Source: Candidatus Heimdallarchaeota archaeon
GTDB lineage: Archaea; Asgardarchaeota; Heimdallarchaeia; Heimdallarchaeales; Kariarchaeaceae
Reading direction: 5' to 3'
Length of the DNA: 64,000 nucleotides
Assembly: GCA_015522385.1 (NCBI GenBank)
Contig: WAMJ01000037.1
Location: forward strand, 84,435 to 148,434
Below, in pieces: positions 27,702 through 37,684 of the stretch. The notes beneath the pieces are model-generated. The model was not told the DNA's origin. It ran no database searches and saw only the letters and a program-made list of their open reading frames with translations. How positions within the stretch are numbered: position 1 is the stretch's first letter; each line of letters begins with the position of its first letter. Both the position numbers and the translations under genes were made by a program.

Positions 27702-28979
27702 TCACTTCTTTAGAATATATTGACGGAATATCTTCAAAATCTCGCTGTAATTCAGTTCAAGGATACTGTCTGTCTCGGAGAGCTTGACGATCAGCTGGAT
27801 GGTCAGAACGGACCACATGACCTGCACTGCGATGGAGAGCACTCCTATCCAAGTCACCGCTCCCGCGAGTGCCGACAGGTAGATCGCCATGATCACCCCC
27901 GACACGGGGACGGCAATGAGCAGTAACTGGAGCCACAAGCTGAAGTCCTGTATGGGAACTGACAGAAGCACGAACATCATGCCAATGATCAGCATCGGGA
28001 GCATACTTGAGATCATGTTTGCCTCCCTTTCGTCCTTGGCCAGCAGTGACAGGAGGATGGACAGCGAGATGATGAGCACGGAGATCGAGGCAAGTGCTGC
28101 CACGAACCCAGCGTAGATCGTCCAGTCCACGGACAGAAGAGCTTCTCTGATGGTGGAAATCAGCCCGTCAGACGACAGCTCAGTAACAGAGAAAAAGAAC
28201 CACATTGATGCCGCTGCCGCTATGACATCGAGGACAAGGGTGATCAGCACGAGGGCGAGTCCGTAGTAGATCTTACCCAGCACGATGTCCCTCCTTCTCA
28301 CAGGCTGGAGAAAGAGTACTTCGAGCGTCTTCTGCTCACGCTCGATGGTCACCGAGATCAGGATCAGGCTCAGGGGGGAGACGATCACGAAGAGAATGAT
28401 GTAAACGGGAACGATCACTACCAGTGCCTTGAAGTCCTCGCTCACCTCCCCTTCCTCTTTCTCGGGGACGATTAGCTGTTCATCAATTGGGTTGAAGTTC
28501 ACGTCTGGGTTCTGACTCTGCACCACAAGGTCCTCGAAGGCGTTAGACAGCAACAGTACTTGGAATGCCACCTGTTCGTACATCGACGAGTTCCCGTTGT
28601 AGGCGATGACCAGAGTTGACTGATTACCGTCGATGAGCAGCGAGCTGAAGTTCGCAGGTAGGTACACAAGGACTTGGTAGTTTCCACCGTCGAGTATTGT
28701 GCGGTAGTCCCCCGTGATCTCTTCGACCGCGGTGCCGTTGATCGAGGAGAGCATCGTCTTGAAGCTGGCAGTCACATCCGAGGGTCTCTCGTCCAGAACT
28801 TGGATCACGACCGGTTCGAACGCGTCTTTGGGGACGGTCAGACCAGTGACGACTCCACCGATCAGGATGATCAGCGGCATCATGAAGAGGAGCCCGACCC
28901 TCCTCTTGGATTTAAAGAGCAACCTAAGTTCCTTCTTCATGACGATAAGAGATCCGTTTCTTGTCCTCTGCGCCTCCAT
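27702..28979 (-). CDS. ABC-2 type transporter permease (NatB/YhgE-like)
   Basis: 425 residues: one TM helix near the N-terminus (VGLLFMMPLIILIGGVVTG), a large extracytoplasmic loop (~60-185), then about five TM helices. IEREQKTLEVLFLQPVRRRDIVLGK between TM segments is the cytoplasmic coupling motif of ABC-2 permeases (E-x-E/Q-x(2)-TLE). Paired with the upstream ATPase with one nt between stop and ATG. Exporter of Na+, drug or peptide type; cargo unknown. Confidence 0.9.
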   Translation of the reverse strand: MEAQRTRNGSLIVMKKELRLLFKSKRRVGLLFMMPLIILIGGVVTGLTVPKDAFEPVVIQVLDERPSDVTASFKTMLSSINGTAVEEITGDYRTILDGGNYQVLVYLPANFSSLLIDGNQSTLVIAYNGNSSMYEQVAFQVLLLSNAFEDLVVQSQNPDVNFNPIDEQLIVPEKEEGEVSEDFKALVVIVPVYIILFVIVSPLSLILISVTIEREQKTLEVLFLQPVRRRDIVLGKIYYGLALVLITLVLDVIAAAASMWFFFSVTELSSDGLISTIREALLSVDWTIYAGFVAALASISVLIISLSILLSLLAKDEREANMISSMLPMLIIGMMFVLLSVPIQDFSLWLQLLLIAVPVSGVIMAIYLSALAGAVTWIGVLSIAVQVMWSVLTIQLIVKLSETDSILELNYSEILKIFRQYILKK

Positions 28980-28980
28980 C

Positions 28981-29760
28981 TTACTCCAGCTCCTTCAGCG
29001 ACTTCTCGTCGATTCTCAGTATCTTGGCCACCACGTCCTCGAAGTCTTCGTCTCCCTCCCTGTAGGTCTCATAGATATTTTTGGGACTGTCTATCATGGA
29101 GACCTCACCGTTGTTGATGATAGCTATCCGGTCGCAGAGCTGATATGCTTCCATCATGTTATGTGTAGCAAGGAAGACCGCTTTGTCCTTTCCCAACCTG
29201 CGTATTGTCTGCCGAACCTTGCGGGCCACCAGAACATCAAGCCCAGTTGTGGGCTCGTCGAGGAAGAGGATTCGGGGGTCACCAAGCAGTGTGCGCGCGA
29301 GCATCGCCCTCTGCTTCAGCCCTCCTGACAGCGTGCTCACGCGATCATCCAACCTGTCCTCCAGCTCCATGACCGCTGCGACCTCCCTGATTCTATCTTG
29401 GAGTTGAGCGTCCTTCAACCCCTGCATCTGCCCGATGAATGCCAAGTTCTCACGGATGGTGAATTCCTCGTACATACCGGAATCTTGGGGGAGCACGCCG
29501 ATGACCGAGCGGACGAGCTCGGGGTCCTTGACAGGGTCGATCCCAAACACCCTCGTTGAGCCTGCAGTGGGATGGAGCATGGTGGTGAGAATGCGGATCA
29601 GAGTGGTCTTACCCGCACCGTTAACTCCTATGATCCCGAAGATTTCACCCTCCTTGACGGAGAAGGAGACGGATTTGAGAGCCTCGATCGGAGGATCGGA
29701 GTTATAGATCTTCTGCAGGTTATTCACCTCAACAATGGCTGATTGCATGTATTTCAGCAC
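28981..29760 (-). CDS. ABC transporter ATP-binding subunit
   Basis: 259 residues: Walker A GVNGAGKTT, Q-loop LPQDSGM, signature LSGGLKQR (Leu replaces the fourth-position Gln of LSGGQ), Walker B ILFLDEPTTGLD, switch ATHNMMEA. Drives the permease encoded directly downstream. Start at GTG 29760, placed five nt after GGGGAG; the in-frame ATG four codons later would be too far from that ribosome site. Confidence 0.92.
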   Translation of the reverse strand: MLKYMQSAIVEVNNLQKIYNSDPPIEALKSVSFSVKEGEIFGIIGVNGAGKTTLIRILTTMLHPTAGSTRVFGIDPVKDPELVRSVIGVLPQDSGMYEEFTIRENLAFIGQMQGLKDAQLQDRIREVAAVMELEDRLDDRVSTLSGGLKQRAMLARTLLGDPRILFLDEPTTGLDVLVARKVRQTIRRLGKDKAVFLATHNMMEAYQLCDRIAIINNGEVSMIDSPKNIYETYREGDEDFEDVVAKILRIDEKSLKELE

Positions 29761-30009
29761 ATGAACTCCCCTTATAAATCCGACGGATGTGCACCCTGAT
29801 TTCCGAAAATTTTGGACATATAGAGCGAATACTCCAATATTTAATAAATTCGACCAAGTCCTAATTTCGCGGCAGGTAATTTGCGTATAAGTCCCGCTAT
29901 GCGCATTTCTGTCACAGACCTATAGAGCGAATCCTAAGGATGTAGTAGGGGAGAATGGTGAGAACTTCGATGTAGCAACCTTTATTTTCTGCTACTCCAA
30001 TTATATTTT

Positions 30010-30366
30010 ATGTCTGAAAAAGAGAAGAAAAAGTTTGATGTCGAGGAGAAGGAGGCATCAAAGATTACCGATAGTGTTATCGATACTTCATCGGGCATAG
30101 TCAGGACGATCGAGGAGATTGCGGTTGCCCCTATCCGGGTTGCTGGCAGGGCGATTGATGGAGCTATGCAGGGAGTCAAACACGGGGCCGAGAGCAGTTC
30201 CAACCCTGTTGAGAAGGTGGCAAAACCACTGGTAGACGGGGTCATCGGGGCGGTAAAAGGAGCAGTCAAGGGCATCGAAGTATCAGCTAACAAGATAGGG
30301 GAGAACGTCAATAAAGTAGGGGAGAACATATCCAAGGTCGGGAAGACCATGAGCGGTGAAAAGTGA
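30010..30366 (+). CDS. Small amphipathic-helix protein
   Basis: 118 residues, charged N-terminus (MSEKEKKKFDVEEKE), then Ala/Gly/Val/Lys-rich amphipathic helices and near-repeats NKIGENVNKVGENISKVGK at the end. No Cys or Trp. Pattern recalls LEA-like or membrane-peripheral helical proteins; no family recognised. TATA-like TTTATTTT at 29981-29988 lies 26 nt before the ATG. Confidence 0.6.
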   Translation: MSEKEKKKFDVEEKEASKITDSVIDTSSGIVRTIEEIAVAPIRVAGRAIDGAMQGVKHGAESSSNPVEKVAKPLVDGVIGAVKGAVKGIEVSANKIGENVNKVGENISKVGKTMSGEK

Positions 30367-30455
30367 TCCTGTGCCGACAAACGAGTAGTAATCAGTCAGT
30401 GTCTGGATAGAATTAATTAGTTGACAGTTTCACTGTTCAACCAACTTGATATGGC

Positions 30456-33056
30456 TCACTCCTTACTCTTCTCTAGTTTCATAAAGGTCGGAAGGTTCTC
30501 GTCCTCCTCGGTTTCTCCCGTGTAGATTTCCTCCTCACGGGTGAGCGGTGTGTCACGGACGATCCCAGACTGCTCCTGCCCTTCGTTATTTGAACCGGTG
30601 TAGATCTCTTCCTGCTTGGTCAGTGGGGTCTCACGGACGATACCAGATCCTGCTTTGATGAGTTCAGGCTCTTCCTCTACCGTTGAAGACTCGACCTCCG
30701 AAGCCCCTGAAACAGTGCCCTCCAAGGGAATTTTCTCACCATGTTCATCATCTTCTTGGCTGTCCTTACCAAGTTCCTCCGGGGTGGATTCAAGATAGGA
30801 GCGTAAGTATGAATGGCGGGACTCTCCGTCATCAACGTCGGAGCTGATGGATGATTCCGTCTCATTCTCTCCGACATTACTCTCTCCGAGATCCTTATCC
30901 TGCACCGGTTCCTCCTCAGCACTTTCAGATTTCTCGTTCAGTCCGAAAATCTCGTTCACCAAGTCCTCAATTACTTGGAATTGTGGATCACCCTCTCCGA
31001 GGAGTATTCCAGATTCTAGGTAGTCAGCGATACTGAGCTCCACGAGTGTATCCACGAGTCTTTTAAACTGTTTTCGGATAGAGTAGGTCTCCTGCTTTAC
31101 AACCAGAACGATGACGTTCTCATCGTTGAGAATGTCCAGAAGTAGAATATGCTTGTCCTGCTCGATCTTCCTCAGCATACCCTCACCAAGTACCTCCTTG
31201 GAGAAGGAGCTCATGGCCATGAGAAGGGCTGAAATGAGGTGGGCATCGATGGTGGACTCCTTGGCAAACTGATGAGTATAAGCAGTAATCCCGTTGGTCT
31301 GAACGATCATCAATGTCTCTGGTTTAACCTCTTCGACCTCCCTGATCTCGAAGTGCTGGAACTGCAGATCATTGAGCAGGCGAATTGCCTCATTGACTAG
31401 GTACATTGTCGTCTGGGAGCGGGACATCCACTTTGATATGAGAACCTTTTCCTCATTGCCCTCCTCGGCCTCGAAGAGGACTGCCATCCTGCTGAAGAAA
31501 TTCTCCACCTCTCCCGCCATACCCTGCACATTCTCGTCGAGGAGAAGGTCCTTAATCTTGCGAATCTCCTCCATTGAACCTTTCGTCGCGTGGAGGTATC
31601 CCTCGATTAGGTGGATAACGACATTAAAGTACCGATTGTCAATGCTTACAATTAGTGGGGAGAGATCGTTGAGGATGTCGATTGCCTCCACGATCATGTT
31701 CTCGTCATTGGTGAGGATGTACTTCCTAAGCTTGGTCTGGATGAGGAGGAAGGTGAGCTCGAGGGAGGAGTCGTATAGTTTGTTTTTGTCCGCGAGCTTG
31801 ATTCCCTCGACAAGGATTTGTTCCGCATCGTTGATATTTCCGATGGCACTGCTGTAGTACGCCTGAGAGAGGTAATACCAGACTAGTGTGTAGGTGTCCG
31901 CATCCTCCTTGATCTTACCAGTTCGCTCGTCGGTGACAAGAGCCTTAAGTTTCTCAAGGTAGAGCTCTGCGCTCTCGAACTTCCTGAACTTCGAGTAGAG
32001 ATAACAGAAGTGCGAGAAGGTCGCAGGCTCCATGACCTCGATTTGGTTGGTTAATGACTCGGCCCACCTGAGGTACTCAAGTGACTTTTCTATCTCGTTG
32101 GAGTCAAGGTACTGCTTGCTGACGAAGAGCATGTGGGTCATGGCTATAGGGTAATTCCCAAGGATCACGAAAGGCTCGATGATCTCCTCGATGAATTTCC
32201 TCCCGTCGTCCCTTCTGCCTTCGAGGATGAGCAAAGTGCCCAGATTCGCACCCACTGCAGAGTATGTCCGGAGATCCCGTACCTTATCCATGTAGTCCAT
32301 AGCCTTGAGCAGACGTTTCTCGCCCTCTTCCATCTCTTGGTTTTGGATGAATGAAATGCCAGAGAGGTTGTAGAAGTATCCCTTAATCCAGAGGTCGTTG
32401 ACGCTGTCAATCCACCTGTCCACCTGTATCCGCACATTCTTGAGACCTTCAGGATCCCCTCCTCTGAGTGCCCGCATCATGAGAAGGATCTGTTCGTAGA
32501 TAGAGACGTCGCTCATGTAACTTCCGAGTTCCTTCTGTAGTTGATAACCCGTGGTAAATTTGCTCAGTTCCTCGATTCTGCGGTCGAAGGTATCAAAGTC
32601 CCCCATGAAGTACGGAGCGTATATCCGGGTGAGCATGGTCTCACAGTACAAAAAAATTGTCGTAGGATCCAAGCTGTTGAATCGACCTTTGCTCTCGATC
32701 TCATCACAGAGCTGTAGCCCCTCATCGAATTTGTTCTGGAAGATGAGGACACGGGCTACAAATGGGACAAGCTCATCTGGATGGTTGTAACGCTCGAAGA
32801 TCTCATCAAGTAGGGCGTACTCTGAGCCGTAGTACGCCATCCTTCCGAGCAAGTACATGAGTTCCCTTGCTGGATTAGTAAAGACAGACACAGTGTATTC
32901 TAGCGCATGGATGACTTGAATATAGGGATGATCGTTCCGATCGATCTGCGATATAGACCGTTGGAGGGAATCCAAGATCTCACTTGGGAGCCTCATGAGA
33001 AGAATGTGATATTCCTTGGGAATGAATGACTGAAGTTCCTCGCTAAGTTCACTCAT
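30456..33056 (-). CDS. TPR-like repeat protein with longin/roadblock-like domain and acidic tail
   Basis: 866 residues from the ATG at 33056 (an in-frame TTG three codons earlier lacks a ribosome site). Residues 1-~530 are helical pairs typical of TPR-like solenoids; ~580-690 form a longin/roadblock-like module (LMIVQTNGITAYTHQFAKES, helix ISALLMAMSSFSKEVLG, strands HILLLDIL and VIVLVVKQE); the last ~170 residues are an acidic disordered tail. The tail ends with two near-identical 18-residue motifs SGIVR[ED]TPLT..EEIYTG. Cytosolic scaffold, probably for a GTPase or membrane process (inference). Confidence 0.75.
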   Translation of the reverse strand: MSELSEELQSFIPKEYHILLMRLPSEILDSLQRSISQIDRNDHPYIQVIHALEYTVSVFTNPARELMYLLGRMAYYGSEYALLDEIFERYNHPDELVPFVARVLIFQNKFDEGLQLCDEIESKGRFNSLDPTTIFLYCETMLTRIYAPYFMGDFDTFDRRIEELSKFTTGYQLQKELGSYMSDVSIYEQILLMMRALRGGDPEGLKNVRIQVDRWIDSVNDLWIKGYFYNLSGISFIQNQEMEEGEKRLLKAMDYMDKVRDLRTYSAVGANLGTLLILEGRRDDGRKFIEEIIEPFVILGNYPIAMTHMLFVSKQYLDSNEIEKSLEYLRWAESLTNQIEVMEPATFSHFCYLYSKFRKFESAELYLEKLKALVTDERTGKIKEDADTYTLVWYYLSQAYYSSAIGNINDAEQILVEGIKLADKNKLYDSSLELTFLLIQTKLRKYILTNDENMIVEAIDILNDLSPLIVSIDNRYFNVVIHLIEGYLHATKGSMEEIRKIKDLLLDENVQGMAGEVENFFSRMAVLFEAEEGNEEKVLISKWMSRSQTTMYLVNEAIRLLNDLQFQHFEIREVEEVKPETLMIVQTNGITAYTHQFAKESTIDAHLISALLMAMSSFSKEVLGEGMLRKIEQDKHILLLDILNDENVIVLVVKQETYSIRKQFKRLVDTLVELSIADYLESGILLGEGDPQFQVIEDLVNEIFGLNEKSESAEEEPVQDKDLGESNVGENETESSISSDVDDGESRHSYLRSYLESTPEELGKDSQEDDEHGEKIPLEGTVSGASEVESSTVEEEPELIKAGSGIVRETPLTKQEEIYTGSNNEGQEQSGIVRDTPLTREEEIYTGETEEDENLPTFMKLEKSKE
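30516..30647 (-). repeat. Two copies of an 18-residue C-terminal motif
   Basis: Coding copies at 30594-30647 and 30516-30569, separated by 8 codons; consensus SGIVR[ED]TPLT[KR][QE]EEIYTG. The sharp conservation within a disordered tail suggests a short linear binding motif. Confidence 0.8.
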
Positions 33057-33316
33057 GGAAGACAAATTAATATTATCGAGTAAATCCTTAAAACTTTGCT
33101 GATAGCAAATGAGGAGACATTTACTATAAAATTAGATGAGGGATCATTGATCACCGAAGAATCTGAACTTGTGTAATTAAAAAAATTTTTCATCAACGGA
33201 CTGTGGAAAGCCTTCTGTAGAATATTGTAATGATTGAGATAGTGGTAAAGATCCCCCTGTCCATCTGAGAGTAAAAGTCTGATTTTCAAGGCAGTTCCTA
33301 AATCTCCCACGAAAAG

Positions 33317-33323
33317 ATTATAT
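33317..33323 (+). promoter_or_regulatory. TATA box of GNAT gene
   Basis: ATTATAT with CGAAAAG upstream as a BRE-like element, 26 nt before the ATG at 33346; leaderless arrangement. Confidence 0.55.
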
Positions 33324-33345
33324 CCGAGTAGTAGAGTCTTTATTC

Positions 33346-33795
33346 ATGGTCTTGAAATACAACACCAAGTCGAAAGGAGAGATGCACATTAAGCTGGCGG
33401 AGGACTCTGACGCATCTGCCATTTACGACCTTGCACTGATTGCATCCAGCGATGAGACCGTCCCAGCAATGTTCGACTACATGGGTGAAAACCTGGTGGC
33501 CAGCGTCAATGACGGGAATGTGAATGACCAGATTATAGTTGCCTATGCCAATGAAGAGCTGATCGGAATCCTTGATTTCAACAATGAGGACGAGTACCTC
33601 AGGATCCGTTCCCTCTACGTCAGAAAAGACTACAGAAGGGAAGGTGTGGCCTCTGCATTGGTCAAGGCTATCGACAAGCTTGTGACAACAGACAAGACCC
33701 TTCGTGTCACCGCGGTCTCTGAGGGAGGAGCTAAGTTCTGGATGAATCTGGGATACGAGGTTCATTATTGGGAAATGATCAAAAAGCTCACGTGA
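33346..33795 (+). CDS. GNAT-family N-acetyltransferase
   Basis: 149 residues with the GNAT fold: IKLAEDSDASAIYDLALIA (strand 1 and helix 1), beta4 YLRIRSLYVRKDYRREGVASALV with the acetyl-CoA pyrophosphate loop R-R-E-G-V-A, and the closing AKFWMNLGYEVHYWEMIKKL. Acetyl acceptor unknown. Leaderless promoter at 33317-33323. Confidence 0.88.
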   Translation: MVLKYNTKSKGEMHIKLAEDSDASAIYDLALIASSDETVPAMFDYMGENLVASVNDGNVNDQIIVAYANEELIGILDFNNEDEYLRIRSLYVRKDYRREGVASALVKAIDKLVTTDKTLRVTAVSEGGAKFWMNLGYEVHYWEMIKKLT

Positions 33796-33907
33796 TTTGA
33801 GCAACCATGTTTGGACAGTGAGAACGTTTCACATTCCACACTTATGAACAGAATCATCGGATTTCAGTTGTAGGTTCTCAGAAGACCTCCTATCGTAGCT
33901 TGAATTA

Positions 33908-36856
33908 TTAGAACTGGACGTTTAGTCTCCTCATCCTTAGTTTGTATGCTTCGAGCGCGAGGACGGGGAGAAGGGAAAGGCCTATAACGAACAACCAGTC
34001 ACTTAGCGAGAAAGGGATCAGTTCGAGGGCGATACCGTAGGATGTGTTGAGGTACTCCTGTATGCCTGTAGAATACATCATGATGACGTGGAATATCGGG
34101 GCTAGCATGACAAGGATATAGACAGACAATCTGGAGTCCTTCATTGAGGAGATGTAGTCTTCATTGATCCTCCTGATTGAGAAGATCACCATTGACTCAG
34201 TAAGGTAGGCTATGGTGATGAACATCGTCCTCGCTTTTGCCTGAGCGACCGAAATGGAGTTCAGAGTCTCTGGATCATTGGTGATCTGAGGTTGGATTCC
34301 GCTGAGGTTGACCTCGTTGACGGGGATGATTCCAAATAGAGTAGAGAAGTAGGAAAACATGAAGGAAAAGGCGAGGATGCCCGAGAAGATCAACATAGCA
34401 TTCATCAACTGGATGTTAATTAGGTTGTCATGCTGCCTTGGTTTGAGGTTCATCGTGTTCTTGGATATGGAGTCGATGATGATTACAAGGGGTGGGATAC
34501 CGTGAATAATAGAGAAAATGTAAGCTCTCTGCAGGTTGTTGAGGATGAAAAGATCTGGGAAGAGCGAGGTGAAGAAGTAAACAGATCCCTCACCAATATT
34601 AACCGCGATAAAGAAGAAAATTATCATCCTGATCTTCTCGTATAATGCTCTCCCCTCCTCAATACCCGTTACAATGGAGACATAGGAGTCATCGGCGATG
34701 ATAAGTTCGGCAGCTTCCTTGGCCACCTCTGTACCTGTTACACCCATGGCGATTCCAGCGTCCGCGAGGGTGATGGCCAGAGCATCGTTGACACCGTCTC
34801 CAGTCATCGCAACCACATCTCCCCTCTTCTGATACTTCTCAACGATAATCTGCTTATGCTGGGGGGTTACTCTAGCGAAGACACTGACCTTGAAGAATTC
34901 ATCATCGGTTAATTTCTTAATATCTTTCCCCTCAATGACAATCTCGTCACCGTCGAGGATCCCTACTTGAGCTGCAATTGTAGCCGCAGTAGTTGGGGCG
35001 TCACCAGTGATCATAATGGGGAAGATCCCAGCTGCGTCAAGTTTGCGAACAGCTTCCTTCACACCTTTCCTCGGAGGATCGAGTAGAGCGACGTAACCCA
35101 AATAGGTGAGCCCACTCTCTGCCCATTCCCTGAATTCCTTTTCTTCGAGATTATGGGGTAGGGATTTCTCGATCTTGTAGGCCACGGAGACAACCCTGAA
35201 CCCGAGGTTGGCGTAGTAATCAATGTCGTCAAATATCAACTGCTTCTCGGCTTCACTCAAGGGTCTGTGATCGTCGTTACCGATAGAGTCAGATCGCTCA
35301 AGGATCATCTCAGAAGCCCCCTTACTGAACACCACGTATTCACCTAGTTTCCTGTCCCAGAAGATCTTGGACATCCTCTTCACTGCAGAGTCAAATGGAA
35401 ACTCAGCTTCGAGTACGTAGTTCCCCTCTAGATCTTCATCCTTGATTCGGGTCCTGTTGGCAAATGCAAGAAGGGCACTATCTGTTGGATTCCCGACAGC
35501 TTCCCACTGCACCGATCCTGTGGCCCCACTGATCTCTTGGACAACCAGATTGGCGTCATTATTCAAGAAGACTGACCTGATCATAGTCTCCAATGCAGAT
35601 TTTGGCACTATAATATCCATATCGTCAAGCAGGAAATCTTCCAAGTCGGACGCGTCCCTTCTCATCGATTCTTCAATCGGGGCAATGATCTGAACCCCAG
35701 TGCTGTTAGTCGTCACGGCATAGTGCCTTTCGGTGTCCCACACTCTGGCCACACTCATCTTCGAGGTGGTCATAGTACCAGTTTTGTCTGAGCAGAGAAC
35801 GGATGTCCTCCCTAATGTCTCTACAACTGAGAGCTCCTTGACTATGACATTCGTCTTGGCCATGTGGAGAACCCCAGTGATAAGCACTATGGTTGTGAGG
35901 AGGGGGATGTTGATGGGCATAATGGACATCGCTACGACAATAGAGTTACTCAGATCTTTTGCTATTGTCGAGCTGGTAAACTCTTGTCCTGCTGAGAATC
36001 GTTGATACATCTTGGAGGTAATTGATAGGATGAGGAAGACCACCACGACAGATCCCAACTTCATCCCCAGTTTGTTTACCCGCCTCCTCAGTGGTATATC
36101 ACCGGTCTGCATGGTTGACATCTCATCGGCGATTTTCCCGATCTCCGTGCGATTTCCGGTTCTGAGAACCAAAGCCCTTGCATTACCAGTTACGACAAAT
36201 GTTCCGAGATAGAGCATGTTGACATTGTCTTGGATGTAGGAATCTAGCTCCACGGTAATTGTACCATCTTGAGCCTTTTTCACGGGGCGTGACTCGCCAG
36301 TCAAGCTGGACTCATTAATAGTGAGGTTGTTCGACCGAATAATCCGACAGTCTGCAGGAATCTTGTCTCCAAGATTTATCTCGACTATATCACCTGGGAC
36401 AATCTCGGAGGCAAGGGCCTTCTCCAGCTTACCGTCCCTCACTACGGATACCATGGATGGTGACAATTTCTGAAGGGCTTCAAGTTTCTTTTGAGCCCTG
36501 AATTGTTGGAAGATGGCAAGCACCATGTTGAATATGATAATCCCGAACCAGAAGAGTATCTGGCCAGTAATGTCGGGGTTCCAAAATGCCAAGACGACCA
36601 AGGCACTTGTCATGACGAGGTAGATAGCAATAAGTGTGTCCAAGAAAGGAGCGAGATAGACCTTCCAAAGTGGAGGTTTGACGGTCGCCACTACATTGTA
36701 ACCGACTGAGTTGATCCTTTTTGCAACCTCCTTCGTGGTCAGACCCTTCTCTAAGTCAGTATTTAACTGGGTAACCAGATCCTCTAATTTCCTCTCCTCG
36801 CCATTATCAATCAGTAGATCCTCTCTTACCTTGTTCTGGACTAAACTTAATTGCAT
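33908..36856 (-). CDS. P2-like P-type cation-transporting ATPase with unusual M4
   Basis: 982 residues. N-terminal cation-ATPase domain, actuator TGES (186-189), phosphorylation Asp357 in CSDKTGTMTT, nucleotide-binding KGASE, hinge GDGVNDALAI, and ~10 TM helices with a full C-terminal M5-M10. The ion-site helix M4 reads MSIMPINIPLL where Ca2+/Na+ pumps have PEG; M5 keeps N and E (VNIGEG), while M6 reads IIHGIPPL in place of the usual N-x3-D. Ion specificity is therefore unclear. A TATA-like ACATATAC about 29 nt upstream of the ATG gives it its own promoter. Confidence 0.9.
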   Translation of the reverse strand: MQLSLVQNKVREDLLIDNGEERKLEDLVTQLNTDLEKGLTTKEVAKRINSVGYNVVATVKPPLWKVYLAPFLDTLIAIYLVMTSALVVLAFWNPDITGQILFWFGIIIFNMVLAIFQQFRAQKKLEALQKLSPSMVSVVRDGKLEKALASEIVPGDIVEINLGDKIPADCRIIRSNNLTINESSLTGESRPVKKAQDGTITVELDSYIQDNVNMLYLGTFVVTGNARALVLRTGNRTEIGKIADEMSTMQTGDIPLRRRVNKLGMKLGSVVVVFLILSITSKMYQRFSAGQEFTSSTIAKDLSNSIVVAMSIMPINIPLLTTIVLITGVLHMAKTNVIVKELSVVETLGRTSVLCSDKTGTMTTSKMSVARVWDTERHYAVTTNSTGVQIIAPIEESMRRDASDLEDFLLDDMDIIVPKSALETMIRSVFLNNDANLVVQEISGATGSVQWEAVGNPTDSALLAFANRTRIKDEDLEGNYVLEAEFPFDSAVKRMSKIFWDRKLGEYVVFSKGASEMILERSDSIGNDDHRPLSEAEKQLIFDDIDYYANLGFRVVSVAYKIEKSLPHNLEEKEFREWAESGLTYLGYVALLDPPRKGVKEAVRKLDAAGIFPIMITGDAPTTAATIAAQVGILDGDEIVIEGKDIKKLTDDEFFKVSVFARVTPQHKQIIVEKYQKRGDVVAMTGDGVNDALAITLADAGIAMGVTGTEVAKEAAELIIADDSYVSIVTGIEEGRALYEKIRMIIFFFIAVNIGEGSVYFFTSLFPDLFILNNLQRAYIFSIIHGIPPLVIIIDSISKNTMNLKPRQHDNLINIQLMNAMLIFSGILAFSFMFSYFSTLFGIIPVNEVNLSGIQPQITNDPETLNSISVAQAKARTMFITIAYLTESMVIFSIRRINEDYISSMKDSRLSVYILVMLAPIFHVIMMYSTGIQEYLNTSYGIALELIPFSLSDWLFVIGLSLLPVLALEAYKLRMRRLNVQF

Positions 36857-36983
36857 ATAACAATCATATTGGAGATTACTAGTATATGTATGTATCTAGC
36901 GCTCTCACGACATTTATTTCAATTTTTCCTGCAATTTGGATTAGTTCATCAAATGTTCAACTGAATTTCCATCTTTTGAGATT

Positions 36984-37643
36984 CTACTCCAAGGCCTGTT
37001 GGAAGTCCAGTGCACGATTGAGTAGCCTCTCGATCCTTTGCTTCAGGAGCTCGTCCTTGATCTCGTAACCCTTGTTGTAGATCCAGTCCTCGTACAACGT
37101 GCCAATGGCAGCCACCACATCGTACCCAGTGTGTTCGATTTCGTTGAGAAGCAGGAGATGATGACGGTCGAACCTTCGATGCTGTGTTCCCCACTCAAGG
37201 ATAGAGATAATCCCCTTGTAGAAGTCCATGGCGCTATCGAATATTATGAAGTCATGGTGGATCAACTGGTCGACGGAATTCTCGTAGAGCCCAATGGTCA
37301 TGATCACCTTCTTCTCATCCACCCTTGCCCCCAGAGTCCTGAAATACTTGGTTTCAATCGTTTCAGAGCAGTCGCACTCTATCGACTGGTGTTCGTGGAT
37401 ACGATCCTTGAGGTTCTGTATCTGGAGCTGTACTTCATTGATATTTATGATTTCAAGATCCTCTGTAATACCACCACCGGAGAGAGCAAGATCCCACTTC
37501 CCGAACATCAAACACGGGGATGCATTTGGTCTTACTTCTACCAAGGGGTAACTCTGTTCCTTACCTGATTTAGTCTCTGTGATAGTGAAGTATAGAGATT
37601 TGCCGATCTGCTCAACTCTGCCTTTGAATTCGAGATCTTCCAC
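36984..37643 (-). CDS. Hypothetical protein
   Basis: 219 residues, GTG start, soluble. The N-terminal half is beta-rich (GRVEQIGKSLYFTITET), with a CDC pair near residue 90; the C-terminal half is helical (RHHLLLLNEIEHTGYDVVAAIGTLYEDWIYNKG). No family recognised. Lies just downstream of the FabI-like gene on the same strand, separated by 41 nt, so co-transcription is possible. Confidence 0.6.
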   Translation of the reverse strand: MEDLEFKGRVEQIGKSLYFTITETKSGKEQSYPLVEVRPNASPCLMFGKWDLALSGGGITEDLEIININEVQLQIQNLKDRIHEHQSIECDCSETIETKYFRTLGARVDEKKVIMTIGLYENSVDQLIHHDFIIFDSAMDFYKGIISILEWGTQHRRFDRHHLLLLNEIEHTGYDVVAAIGTLYEDWIYNKGYEIKDELLKQRIERLLNRALDFQQALE

Positions 37644-37684
37644 TAGGAATAGAATATTCGTTGGAGGTTAAAAACTAGGTGATC

